A stretch of DNA of 33,347 nt from Gemmatimonadota bacterium (GCA_028875345.1 JAPPEG010000085.1:1-33347), one strand, 5' to 3'; counted from the first letter of the stretch, positions 1-7,180 are shown. Made by a program: numbers and translations. Notes: a model not told the origin generated them from the letters alone.

Positions 1-257
1 TCGCCGCGACGCAGGCGCAGTGGGACGTGGTCAACAACTCGCCCCGAGGCAACGCTGTCGAGGTCAAGATCAATCCCAATGCGCCCTATCTTTGGGCCTT
101 CGACCCGGACGACGGCGCGCTAATGGGCAGAGTCGAACTGCCGCGCAACGCCTCGGGCCAGCCCATCACCTATATGGCCGGCGGCAAACAATACATCGCC
201 ATCCCCACCGGCGGGGCCGACCAGCCGGCCGAGTTGGTGGCGCTGAGTCTGCCTTGA
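1..257 (+). CDS. PQQ-dependent dehydrogenase-like protein, C-terminal fragment (5' end outside window)
   Basis: The reading frame starting at base 3 is open from the window edge to a TGA at 255-257, so only the last 84 or so residues are present. The track's GTG start at 27 is probably internal. The tail reads 'LWAFDPDDGALMGRVELP' followed by 'ITYMAGGKQYIAIPTGG' and 'ELVALSLP'. This is the pattern of the last blades of quinoprotein alcohol/glucose dehydrogenases, where a final strand pair with 'PxTYxxxGKQYI' closes the beta-propeller. Family knowledge: these are periplasmic enzymes that oxidise alcohols or sugars with pyrroloquinoline quinone and pass electrons to the respiratory chain. The catalytic and PQQ-binding residues lie upstream of the window, so substrate and activity cannot be judged. 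A non-catalytic PQQ-repeat protein is also possible. Confidence 0.72.
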   Translation, partial: AATQAQWDVVNNSPRGNAVEVKINPNAPYLWAFDPDDGALMGRVELPRNASGQPITYMAGGKQYIAIPTGGADQPAELVALSLP

Positions 258-302
258 TAACGGAAGGAGCGTGCGCGTAAATTTTCGCTTCCGTCTCGAT
301 GC

Positions 303-359
303 CTTTCTCTGACCGACTTAGAATCCTTACACCAAGACGGATTCGTCGCCATGCCCTAG
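303..359 (+). pseudogene. Possible N-terminal relic of a phytanoyl-CoA dioxygenase gene
   Basis: The frame CTG ACC GAC (309 onward) reads 'LTDLESLHQDGFVAMP' and then stops at TAG 357-359. That string closely resembles the N-terminal helix and strand of PhyH-family proteins; the complete gene at 4305 reads 'ADLDSFHQDGYIFYPDV' at the same place. No in-frame continuation or good start codon with a ribosome binding site was found, and the gap to the flippase at 421 carries nothing else recognisable. I read it as the stub of a decayed PhyH gene. The match is only about 16 residues, so coincidence cannot be excluded. Confidence 0.35.
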
Positions 360-420
360 GTTTTCGCTTGATAAGCACCAGCCATCTCCGTCGCCGCTTT
401 GGTACCCACTGTCCATTTCA

Positions 421-1701
421 ATGAACTTTTTCCGCGGCTTCTCGCTCAACACAACCTGCTCCTTTCTGGTCTTTTCTTTGGGCTTTGTGAACTCGGTCCT
501 GCTGGCCGATCAGCTAGGACCGGAGCACTATGGCACCCTAAGGCTATGGGCCGCGCTCGTCATGCTGGGCGTCCTGTTCTTCGGCGAGTGGCTCAACAAG
601 GGGAACATTTACGTCGTGGGACGCGAGCGAGAGCGGGAGGCTGCGATCAACCACACCTTGTTGTATTGCCTCGTTTTGGGTGCCCTTCTGTTGCTGACGG
701 CCCCTTTTAGCTTGGCACTCGCAACGGTCTTCGTGCCCAGTATCACCTTGGTCCAATGGGTCTTGGGCATTTGCGTGATTGCGTTCACTGTGCTACAAAG
801 GGCGGGTTTGTCCGTCTTTTTAGGCGAAGATCGGCTCAAGCCCTACGCACTGCTGCCCGTAGTCTTCATCGCCATCTATCTCGGCGGCAATCTAGTCCTT
901 TCCCAGCTAGGGTATCTCGAATTGGAACGGGTGATGGGAGTGTGGGTAGGAGCAGTAGGAATAACGGGCTTGGCGATTTTTGCCCTATTCTCGTACCGGG
1001 GATTTCGCTTTCGGTGGGGAGGGCGACGCGCGCTCGGGCAAATGCTTCGCATTGGTTCGCGTGGCGAGGTCTGCTTGGTGCTCATGTTTTTGCTGCTCAA
1101 GAGCGACCTCTTTTTGATAGAACGCTTTTTGGGCGAGAAGGAGGTCGGCATGTATGGAGTGGCGACGAACTTTACGGACATGGTGCAGCGCGTCGCCAAC
1201 ATCGCCTCGGTCATCCTGCTCGCCAAAATAGTGCGCGGGCAAGACGACACGCGGCTTTCTTTGGGCGTGGGCCAAGGTATCTTTGTCTTCTCCCTGCTCT
1301 CGGCAGTTGTCTTGATCTTCGGCGGACGCTTACTGCTGAGTGTTTTCTTTCCCTTGTATCCAGATGCCTACGATCCTCTTATTTGGCTGCTGCCCGGCAT
1401 GTTGTTCTTGGGCTTCGGGGCCGTGTTCAACGCCAAGCTAATGGGCGAGGGCTACCCCTCCATGACCCTCTGGGCACCCAGTATCGCTTTGGCGGTCAAT
1501 GTGGCCCTGAATCTATGGTTGATCCCCAAGCTAGGGCTGCGGGGTGCCGCCTTATCTACTTCGCTCGCGTATGCGTTGTGGGGCGTGCTGACGGCCTCTT
1601 ATTACTTGCGTCTAAACCGGCTAGGCTGGCGGGCCGTCTTTGCGCTACCCTCTTTTGGGCAAGAGCAAAAGCCGTCGTCGAAGCAACCACCATCTGTATG
1701 A
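421..1701 (+). CDS. Oligosaccharide flippase (Wzx/MATE-like polysaccharide export protein)
   Basis: The 426-residue protein is hydrophobic throughout, with about 12-14 predicted membrane helices starting right at the N-terminus ('TCSFLVFSLGFVNSVLLADQLGPEHYG'). The early 'LGPEHYGTLRLW' loop is typical of Wzx-type flippases of the MOP superfamily ('LGPxxyG'). A later 'FLGEKEVGMYGVATNFTDMVQRVANI' is the usual second-half 'vGxYgvA..l' segment. Family role: inner-membrane flipping of undecaprenyl-linked oligosaccharide for surface polysaccharide or glycoprotein assembly. No glycosyltransferases accompany it here, so the substrate is unknown. The ATG at 421 has no convincing ribosome binding site, but no better in-frame start was found upstream. 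The gene ends 19 bases before the AT-rich restriction-modification island, and its last codons overlap the ribosome binding site region of that island's first gene. Confidence 0.8.
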   Translation: MNFFRGFSLNTTCSFLVFSLGFVNSVLLADQLGPEHYGTLRLWAALVMLGVLFFGEWLNKGNIYVVGREREREAAINHTLLYCLVLGALLLLTAPFSLALATVFVPSITLVQWVLGICVIAFTVLQRAGLSVFLGEDRLKPYALLPVVFIAIYLGGNLVLSQLGYLELERVMGVWVGAVGITGLAIFALFSYRGFRFRWGGRRALGQMLRIGSRGEVCLVLMFLLLKSDLFLIERFLGEKEVGMYGVATNFTDMVQRVANIASVILLAKIVRGQDDTRLSLGVGQGIFVFSLLSAVVLIFGGRLLLSVFFPLYPDAYDPLIWLLPGMLFLGFGAVFNAKLMGEGYPSMTLWAPSIALAVNVALNLWLIPKLGLRGAALSTSLAYALWGVLTASYYLRLNRLGWRAVFALPSFGQEQKPSSKQPPSV

Positions 1702-1720
1702 AGGAGATACAGTCTACATT

Positions 1721-2536
1721 ATGAAGAGCGATTACGATAAACCCGCAGCACTTGAACATATATTTAAGCGGAAATACGACTCCGACAATCCGCAACCGGA
1801 GATACCGTTTACACGCGATGAAGTAAGAGACGCGATTACCGCGACAGGCGGGAAGATTCCATCGAATCTGAACAATTTTGTGAAAGATCTTACTCGGTCG
1901 GGAAATTCAGACGCGAGAAGCTCTTCTGCTAGGCAAGCAGGTTATTTTTTGCGAGAAGGAACTCATAGCGGTTCAATGGGTATATTTTTTCAAGACAGCG
2001 GTCCTTTCGCAGGGGTAATCTCTGTAGCTTGTCCCTCAGATTTAGTAGCTAAACCCATTCGTATTGATATCCCTCCTGATATACTCGACCTTCTGCGTCC
2101 CGATGAAGGCGGCCTGTTAGCCGCTATAGAGTATGGAGGAATTCTCGACGACTTTTTTGGCGTTCCTAAAGGAACCATAACGCGCGTCCAAGCTCCAGTA
2201 AAAGTTCAGCCTCATGAATTGGATTGCTTTTTCGTAATGAAAGAAGGAAATCGCCGAATACCGATTCCCTGTGAGGCAAAATCCAAAGGGAACGATGTAC
2301 TCACTCTAAATCAGATCGTAGGGATAGCTGCTGCAACTTTACAGCGACTTATGGAAGACGATATGGATTTTACAATTCCATTAGGAGTGAAACTCGAAGA
2401 CAATGGGGATATATTTATCGCAGAATTTCCCAAGTGCGACTCAAACGATGTGTTGCAGCTAAACTCAAAACTCGTAGCCTCTTCGGTTGTGAAGAAAGCT
2501 CGATATACATTGGTTCCCAAGCCCCCGAAGTGGTAA
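1721..2536 (+). CDS. Putative type II restriction endonuclease, PD-(D/E)XK fold
   Basis: I chose ATG 1721 (271 residues) over the longer track start at 1640 because AAGGAGA at 1701-1707 precedes it and the longer form would run through the flippase gene. I do not recognise the family by name. Visible features are an N-terminal segment (about residues 28-60, 'FTRDEVRDAITATGGKIPSNLNNFVKDLTR') that could be a winged-helix-like DNA-binding part, and a candidate nuclease core 'ELDCFF' (E166, D168) followed by 'IPCEAKSKG' (E185, K187). The D...ExK spacing of 17 residues suits the PD-(D/E)XK fold. It converges with a DNA methyltransferase with zero bases between the two stop codons, the classic arrangement of an R-M pair. 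The base composition is visibly richer in A+T than the flanking genes. Function is inferred from the motif plus its neighbour, not from recognised homology. Confidence 0.68.
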   Translation: MKSDYDKPAALEHIFKRKYDSDNPQPEIPFTRDEVRDAITATGGKIPSNLNNFVKDLTRSGNSDARSSSARQAGYFLREGTHSGSMGIFFQDSGPFAGVISVACPSDLVAKPIRIDIPPDILDLLRPDEGGLLAAIEYGGILDDFFGVPKGTITRVQAPVKVQPHELDCFFVMKEGNRRIPIPCEAKSKGNDVLTLNQIVGIAAATLQRLMEDDMDFTIPLGVKLEDNGDIFIAEFPKCDSNDVLQLNSKLVASSVVKKARYTLVPKPPKW

Positions 2537-3853
2537 CTAACTGTTCCATCGCAAAAGAACAACCTCTTCGCGCAAATGCTCTTGCGTCGCTGTAGAGAAC
2601 CGCGTACGAAATAAATCAATGTCCATTACTTCATAGCCAAGCTCTTCCGCTATACTTGCTAAAAGCTCTCCCGTCCGAATTAAAATCCTGAAGAAAGAAG
2701 CCTGATCTCCGACGACATAAGCGAGCTGGGCACCTGGTGCTAAAACTCGTTTTAATTCTTCTAAGTGGCGCGCCATGCCTCCAAAATATAGTCTCACTAC
2801 TCGAGCATAGAGTTTCTCAAACCCCGACGTTTTTCCCAGCTCTATCCGACGAGCTTCTATCCGATCCGCCAACTCTTGTATGCGTTCATTATCCTCAACC
2901 CAGCTCTCGTCTGTATCTGCTTTATACACTGCTCTAGTATTGGATCGAAGCAATTTCTGCTTTTGTCGACGCAGATCGGCGCGATTGTTTATATAACCAA
3001 GTAAAACAGATTCAAGACGAGTCGTTCTCGTATAATCTTTTTCATTGGGATATGGAGGTGAGGTTATAACGGCATCAAACATCAAGGGCTCTAAGCAAGG
3101 ATCTACGCTGCGTGAGTCCGTAAGTTTTACTAGTGATGGTACACCTTTGTAGCGCTTGATCTGGGTATGGCGTAAATCATTCGCCATGTCTTTTACACCC
3201 TTTAACCAAGGAGCAATAACCGGAGCATCCTCTTTCGGCTTTCCAACTCCAACTTCTGGACCAAAACGCAAATTACTGATACTGTAAACTAGCTGTTTAG
3301 CAAGCGCTAACCTTTCATGTGCAATTAGATGTTTATCTGAATTTTTATTTAGGTTATTTATAAGTGTAAGAGCCTTATGGAGTGGTTTCGGGCTTATGGA
3401 GTTTTTGATGAGCAGCGATTCTAATTGGGGGTCTAAGGGTTTCAGATTCGTTTCTTTGCCGTTAACAAAAGGCTTGAAAATAGGATCGTCTTCGATGCCT
3501 TCTTTTTCTAGTTCCGCTTCTACTTCTTTAGTAATCCCCCTAGCATGTTTAACAAGCTTATCGGGATCTATATCCCATGCTACCTTAGTTTGAGCGAAGA
3601 ACTGCACCACAGGATTGGCCTCTAAGCCCGCACTGGGAATACCATTCTTCTTGCACTCTACTAAGGTTGTTCCCGTACCACAAAATGGATCCAAGACCCA
3701 GTGGTGCTTTGTCAAGCCAAACCTTTCAATGTAGCGGCGAACCAAGTGAGGCGGATAGGAAAGAACAAACCGATACCATTCGTGGACAGGCAGATCTTCC
3801 TCGTAAATTCGATTTAATTCTTCCCCGGCTTTAGTTTGCACTGCATATACCAT
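2537..3853 (-). CDS. DNA methyltransferase (N4-cytosine or N6-adenine type) of the R-M unit
   Basis: ATG 3853 (438 residues) is chosen over the track's TTG at 3895, which would overlap the antitoxin gene. The ATG sits 13 bases after the antitoxin stop and is preceded by GAAAGG/AGAGAG. The S-adenosylmethionine-binding motif I is 'DPFCGTGTT' (residues 55-63), followed by 'GLEANP'. The catalytic motif IV is 'TSPPYPNE' (SPPY at 265-268); SPPY is commonest in N4-cytosine enzymes but also occurs in N6-adenine ones. 'HLEELKRVLAPGAQLAYVVGDQ' (about 362-383) matches the later methylase strands. About 200 residues separate motif I from motif IV, probably holding the target recognition region, which would give an alpha-like order. 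Its role would be to protect host DNA from the convergent endonuclease. It is probably co-transcribed with, and controlled by, the Phd-like gene just upstream. Confidence 0.88.
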   Translation of the reverse strand: MVYAVQTKAGEELNRIYEEDLPVHEWYRFVLSYPPHLVRRYIERFGLTKHHWVLDPFCGTGTTLVECKKNGIPSAGLEANPVVQFFAQTKVAWDIDPDKLVKHARGITKEVEAELEKEGIEDDPIFKPFVNGKETNLKPLDPQLESLLIKNSISPKPLHKALTLINNLNKNSDKHLIAHERLALAKQLVYSISNLRFGPEVGVGKPKEDAPVIAPWLKGVKDMANDLRHTQIKRYKGVPSLVKLTDSRSVDPCLEPLMFDAVITSPPYPNEKDYTRTTRLESVLLGYINNRADLRRQKQKLLRSNTRAVYKADTDESWVEDNERIQELADRIEARRIELGKTSGFEKLYARVVRLYFGGMARHLEELKRVLAPGAQLAYVVGDQASFFRILIRTGELLASIAEELGYEVMDIDLFRTRFSTATQEHLREEVVLLRWNS

Positions 3854-3866
3854 CTCTCTACCTTTC

Positions 3867-4136
3867 TCAATCTTGGACTTCAGCCTCGTCTTCAACAGAA
3901 GAGCCTATTGTTTCGCCGAGACTGTAAACGGGAGCCAATTCGCCGATCATATCGCTCATCTTCTGTCTTTCAGACGAATTTGCCAACAATTGATTAAAGT
4001 CCGCTAAGCTCATTATGATTGCTTGAGATACATTGCGTCGTTTGACAATATATCTAGTCCGATTCTGAACAACTGAGTCTATTACCTGACCAAAGTTATT
4101 TTGAGCTTTGGTCGAAGCTATGACTTTTGTTTCCAT
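3867..4136 (-). CDS. Phd/YefM-family antitoxin-like protein without toxin partner
   Basis: This 89-residue protein begins 'METKVIASTKAQNNFGQVIDSVVQNRTRYIVKRRN', the standard Phd/YefM N-terminal fold: a DNA-binding dimer core with the 'a+xnFgxvld' motif. It continues with 'SQAIIMSLADFNQLL', where most members read 'aAIvpledY'. Ribosome binding site AGGAGG lies 10 bases upstream of the ATG. Family role: the N-terminal part binds operator DNA and the C-terminal tail neutralises a Doc/YoeB-type toxin. Here no toxin gene follows; the next gene, 13 bases on, is the DNA methyltransferase. The acidic tail ('SSVEDEAEVQD') shows no toxin-specific signature I can name. I infer that it works as an autorepressor of the methyltransferase operon, acting at the palindrome over its own promoter. 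It could also be a relic of a lost toxin-antitoxin pair. Confidence 0.87.
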   Translation of the reverse strand: METKVIASTKAQNNFGQVIDSVVQNRTRYIVKRRNVSQAIIMSLADFNQLLANSSERQKMSDMIGELAPVYSLGETIGSSVEDEAEVQD

Positions 4137-4157
4137 AGAGTAAACGCCTCCTGATTT

Positions 4158-4179
4158 AGTTATATTAGCTAATATAGCT
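4158..4179. promoter_or_regulatory. Near-perfect 22-bp palindrome, probable operator of the Phd-like gene
   Basis: TATATTAGCTAATATA (4161-4176) is a perfect 16-bp inverted repeat. It extends to 22 bp (4158-4179) with a single mismatched pair (4160/4177). It lies immediately downstream of the -10 box of the minus-strand promoter and spans the expected transcription start, a standard repressor position. Phd/YefM proteins are known to bind short palindromes in their own promoters, so autoregulation is a reasonable inference. Confidence 0.75.
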
Positions 4180-4208
4180 TATATACCTATCCAATATATC
4201 TCTGTCAA
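4180..4208 (-). promoter_or_regulatory. Sigma-70-type promoter of the antitoxin-methyltransferase operon
   Basis: Read on the minus strand, a perfect -35 box TTGACA (4208-4203) is followed by exactly 17 bases and then TATATA (4185-4180) as the -10 box. The predicted start would be near 4173, inside the adjacent palindrome. The leader of about 35 bases then contains AGGAGG and the ATG at 4136. This is the strongest promoter match I found in the window, and it stands out because its surroundings are AT-rich. Confidence 0.8.
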
Positions 4209-4304
4209 GGCTCTAATGGTAGAATCGGAAAGCTAGATTCTCAGCCGCCTAGATGAGTTGCAAAACGCCGCGTCGCACTCGGTAGCTAAAAACTAAGGAC
4301 CGCC

Positions 4305-5123
4305 ATGAACTCACTATTTCGCCGCCAAGCACCCTCTGCAGCCGATTTGGACTCCTTCCACCAAGACGGCTACATCTTCTACCCAGACGTACTCAAAGAC
4401 GAGGCACGGCGCAGCCTAACCAACGAAATCCTCGGTCTCGACTCGGTGCGCGGCTACCTCGACGCCTTGGACGAGAAATCCGCCGCGCCCCAGTCCTATT
4501 TCGTCCGCCCTTGGAACGACCGCGGCCCGTGCGGCGACCACCTCATCGACGATCCTTTTGTCATCGCGCTGCTGCAAGCCACCATCGGCCCCAACTACCA
4601 CTTCTGCCACTCCGCCCTCAACCTCGCCCCACGCGGCATAGGCCCCATTCCCTTTCACCAAGACCACCACCACTGGAAGCACGAAAACCCCGTCAACCTC
4701 GCCGAGCGCGACAAGTACTACATTCAACTTCTCTACTATCCCAATGGCTTCACACTCGGCGACCGCAACCTCAAGGTCATTCCCGGCAGCCACCTCGTCG
4801 CTCCGACCGCAGAGGCCACGCCTGAACGCATGCTGGCCGGGGCATACGACGCAGAAGCTGGGCGCGAGCTAAAAGAGGTTCGGCTCGCAGTGCCTCCGGG
4901 CAGCATGGTCTATATCAACGCTCGGATTTTCCACGCTGTCGAGGCCAAACCCGCGGACTCTCCCCAACCCTATCGCATCTTCAACATCGACATCTTCAAA
5001 GAAGCCGGGCCGCCGCATCGCTATACGCAGGAGATCCCGCCCGAGTGGATTGAACGCGCCAGTCCCCAACGCAAAAAACTCTTTCTCCGCGAGCCTTATA
5101 CGGAGGGATGCTGGGCGGCCTGA
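4305..5123 (+). CDS. Phytanoyl-CoA dioxygenase (PhyH) family protein
   Basis: The 272-residue length is normal for the family. The N-terminal 'ADLDSFHQDGYIFYPDV' is the standard PhyH opening. The iron-binding facial triad is visible as 'PFHQDHH' (H118, D120) and 'ARIFHAV' (H210). R224 in 'PYRIFNIDIF' is the likely 2-oxoglutarate-binding arginine. Family role: Fe(II)/2-oxoglutarate-dependent oxygenases that hydroxylate diverse small molecules; the substrate cannot be told from sequence, and despite the name phytanoyl-CoA is unlikely to be it. The start has AAGGA five bases upstream. The gene after it, 107 bases downstream, is a conserved unknown on the same strand. It is one of three complete PhyH genes in the window, and the three are divergent from one another. 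Confidence 0.9.
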   Translation: MNSLFRRQAPSAADLDSFHQDGYIFYPDVLKDEARRSLTNEILGLDSVRGYLDALDEKSAAPQSYFVRPWNDRGPCGDHLIDDPFVIALLQATIGPNYHFCHSALNLAPRGIGPIPFHQDHHHWKHENPVNLAERDKYYIQLLYYPNGFTLGDRNLKVIPGSHLVAPTAEATPERMLAGAYDAEAGRELKEVRLAVPPGSMVYINARIFHAVEAKPADSPQPYRIFNIDIFKEAGPPHRYTQEIPPEWIERASPQRKKLFLREPYTEGCWAA

Positions 5124-5230
5124 GCGTTTTCGGTTAGGCTGGTAGCACTCGACTCACGACATTACAATACCACCTTCCACTGTCTTCGGCATACAGCAGC
5201 AAGTGCCGTTTCCATTATAGGAGCTTTACC

Positions 5231-6406
5231 ATGAGAGTAGCCGCCATCGCCACCATCTACTATCCCAAATCCCATGCCGATGTCATTGCCACCAAGTTTA
5301 TGAAGGGCATGTCCACGGACGAAGGACTGATGCCCCCAGAAGTGGACCTAGCGTCCCTGTACATCGACCATGTACTGGAAAACGATATCGGCGTGGGCTT
5401 GGCTCAAGAGTACGGGGTCCCCATCTATCCCAGCATCCGCCGCGCCCTGCACGCTGGTGCCGACAAGCTCAATGTAGATGCGGTGCTGCTCATCGGCGAG
5501 CACGGTGACTACCCCTGGAACGAGCGGGGCCGCCACATGTACCCGCGCCGCTATTTCTTCGAGCAAATCGCCGGCGTCTTTGCCGAGAGCGGCCGCTCGG
5601 TGCCCGTGTTTTCAGATAAGCATTTTGCGTATGACTTTAGGGACGCTCAGTGGATGTGGGACCGGGCAGAAGAATTGGCCATCCCGCTGATGGCCGGGTC
5701 GTCGCTACCCTTGTCTTGGCGCTCTCCTTGGCTGGAACACCCCAAGGAGACGTCCATTGAAGAAGCCCTGTCCATCGGCTACGGCGGCATCGAGGCGTAC
5801 GGGTACCACGCCTTGGAGACTTTGCAGTGCATGGTCGAGCGACGCAGCGGCGGCGAACGGGGGGTGGCGTGGGTGCAGTGCCTTGAAGGGGACGACGTGT
5901 GGCGCGCCCGCGACGAGGGGCTGTGGTCTGGGGAGCTAGCCGAGGCCGCTTGCGCTGCCATTGCGAAAAAGCCGGATGGGCCTATGGAGGAACATGCCAA
6001 AGAGCCGGCCGTTTTCCTCATGGAGCACGGCGACGGCTTGCGCACGGCGACGTTGATGCTCAGCGGCTATGTCAGCGACTTCGCCTATGCCGTGCGGATA
6101 GGAGGGCAGGTGCAGGCCACGGAGTTTTACTTGCAGAACGAGGGGCCGTTTGCCCATTTCGGCTATCTGTGCCGCAACATCCAGCAGTTTTTCAAAACGG
6201 GTCAGGCCCCGTACCCGCCCGAGCGCACCCTGCTGACAACTGGCGTTATCGACGCGGCAATGATTTCGCGCCACGAAGGGCACCGCCGCGTCGAGACGCC
6301 GTACTTAGACATCTCGTACCAGTCCTACGACCAGATGCCGCAGCGGCCACAGGGGCCGCGACCCAGCGGGGCCTGCATCGATCCGCAGTCTCCTGACATT
6401 CTGTAG
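5231..6406 (+). CDS. Conserved protein of unknown function
   Basis: The start at 5231 is supported by AGGAG eight bases upstream. The 391-residue protein opens with a hydrophobic strand 'MRVAAIATIYYPKSHADVIATKF', which looks like the first strand of a Rossmann-type fold but lacks a GxGxxG motif. A striking conserved-looking block follows: 'VLLIGEHGDYPWNERGRHMYPRR' (about 86-107), then 'VPVFSDKHFAYD' and 'IPLMAGSSLP'. The many His/Asp/Glu residues in these blocks suggest a metal or substrate site, but this is only inference. No signal peptide or membrane segment is seen. I recall similar proteins in planctomycete- and Poribacteria-type genomes among catabolic clusters, but I know of no assigned activity. 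It probably works with the PhyH protein upstream. Confidence 0.72.
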   Translation: MRVAAIATIYYPKSHADVIATKFMKGMSTDEGLMPPEVDLASLYIDHVLENDIGVGLAQEYGVPIYPSIRRALHAGADKLNVDAVLLIGEHGDYPWNERGRHMYPRRYFFEQIAGVFAESGRSVPVFSDKHFAYDFRDAQWMWDRAEELAIPLMAGSSLPLSWRSPWLEHPKETSIEEALSIGYGGIEAYGYHALETLQCMVERRSGGERGVAWVQCLEGDDVWRARDEGLWSGELAEAACAAIAKKPDGPMEEHAKEPAVFLMEHGDGLRTATLMLSGYVSDFAYAVRIGGQVQATEFYLQNEGPFAHFGYLCRNIQQFFKTGQAPYPPERTLLTTGVIDAAMISRHEGHRRVETPYLDISYQSYDQMPQRPQGPRPSGACIDPQSPDIL

Positions 6407-6409
6407 GAC

Positions 6410-6841
6410 TTAGTGTGCGCCGCGCCGGAAGAAGGCGTCGAGAGAATAGCGTCCCCCGCCCGTTAGAAACAACGTGGCAAAGGGGAAAAAATACAATACA
6501 GCTAATTCCTTTTTCGCCCACGGATCGTCCCCGTGTATGATAAGCGCGGCCACTGCCATGGTGACCATGAGCGGCACGGCAGCCCAGCGGGTGGCGAATC
6601 CCAAAATCACCGCTAGGGCGCAAAACGCTTCGGCACTGGTAGCCAAGGCCATGCTCAGCGACGATCCGATGCCCAAGGGGTCGGGAAACGAGGAGGAACG
6701 CTCCGCAAAGCTGGTCAATTTACCCCAGCCGTGGCCGAGCAACATCATGCTGCCGACGGACGCCCTCAACAGCAGCAGCCCCAGTGAATAGCCAACACCG
6801 GCCGAGGGGGCCGGGCCGAATAACAGCCTTCTTAGGATCAT
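6410..6841 (-). CDS. DoxX family membrane protein
   Basis: This 143-residue protein has four clear hydrophobic segments and the family's first-helix pattern 'GLLLLRASVGSMMLLGHGWGKL'. That is followed by 'SAEAFCALAVILGFATRWAAVPLMVTMAVA' and a last helix 'ELAVLYFFPFATLFLTGGGRYSLD', all typical of DoxX/DoxD-like proteins. AAGGAGAG precedes the ATG at 6841. Family role: small inner-membrane proteins linked to thiosulfate:quinone oxidation in archaea and to redox homeostasis elsewhere; most bacterial members have no defined activity. It lies 24 bases downstream of a cupin gene and is probably co-transcribed with it. It converges with the unknown gene at 5231, leaving only three bases between stop codons. 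Confidence 0.87.
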   Translation of the reverse strand: MILRRLLFGPAPSAGVGYSLGLLLLRASVGSMMLLGHGWGKLTSFAERSSSFPDPLGIGSSLSMALATSAEAFCALAVILGFATRWAAVPLMVTMAVAALIIHGDDPWAKKELAVLYFFPFATLFLTGGGRYSLDAFFRRGAH

Positions 6842-6865
6842 ATTCTCTCCTTGAGTCAGTCGGCT

Positions 6866-7180
6866 TCAGTCTTTCAATTCGACGATAATATTGCGCCACG
6901 GCTTTTCGCCGACGTTAAACGCCTCGTGTACCGCCTCTCCTTCGACCTCGCTGAACCGCACGTCCCCGTCCTTCATCTCCCTAGCCTCCCCTCGACTTCC
7001 CTCTGCATCGGCCGCCTGCAACCGGCCATCGCCAATAACTACGTATAGGTAGTCGTGCTCGTGCCGATGCACTCCCGTGCTCTCGCCCGGAGCCAACCGC
7101 AGATCCCAAACCCGCACCCGCTCATTTTCAAAGAGCAACTGCGTCCCTACTTCTGGCGAAATGGTTTTGTTTGCTTCCAT
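6866..7180 (-). CDS. Cupin-domain protein
   Basis: The 104-residue single-domain protein shows a cupin motif 1 'PGESTGVHRHEHDYLYVVIGDG' (H38, H40 and D43 as likely metal ligands, with Asp where Glu is usual). A motif 2 histidine is visible in 'EGEAVHEAFNVG'. Family role: small metal-binding beta-barrel, acting as an isomerase, dioxygenase or sugar/ligand-binding regulator. The specific function cannot be assigned from the sequence. AAAGGAGGAGG lies a few bases upstream of the ATG at 7180, an unusually strong ribosome binding site for this window. It is transcribed towards DoxX and divergently from the exported protein at 7259, with only 78 bases shared as the upstream region. Confidence 0.85.
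   Translation of the reverse strand: MEANKTISPEVGTQLLFENERVRVWDLRLAPGESTGVHRHEHDYLYVVIGDGRLQAADAEGSRGEAREMKDGDVRFSEVEGEAVHEAFNVGEKPWRNIIVELKD

Noticed and set aside
756-1724. A 322-residue ORF in another frame of the flippase gene.
   Set aside because: Arg/Ser/His/Ala-rich composition typical of a shifted frame of a GC-rich membrane protein gene; the +1 frame protein clearly makes sense.
3867-4136. A complete toxin-antitoxin module.
   Set aside because: The Phd-like gene has no adjacent Doc-, YoeB- or PIN-type toxin on either strand; the neighbouring ORFs are the methyltransferase and PhyH genes.
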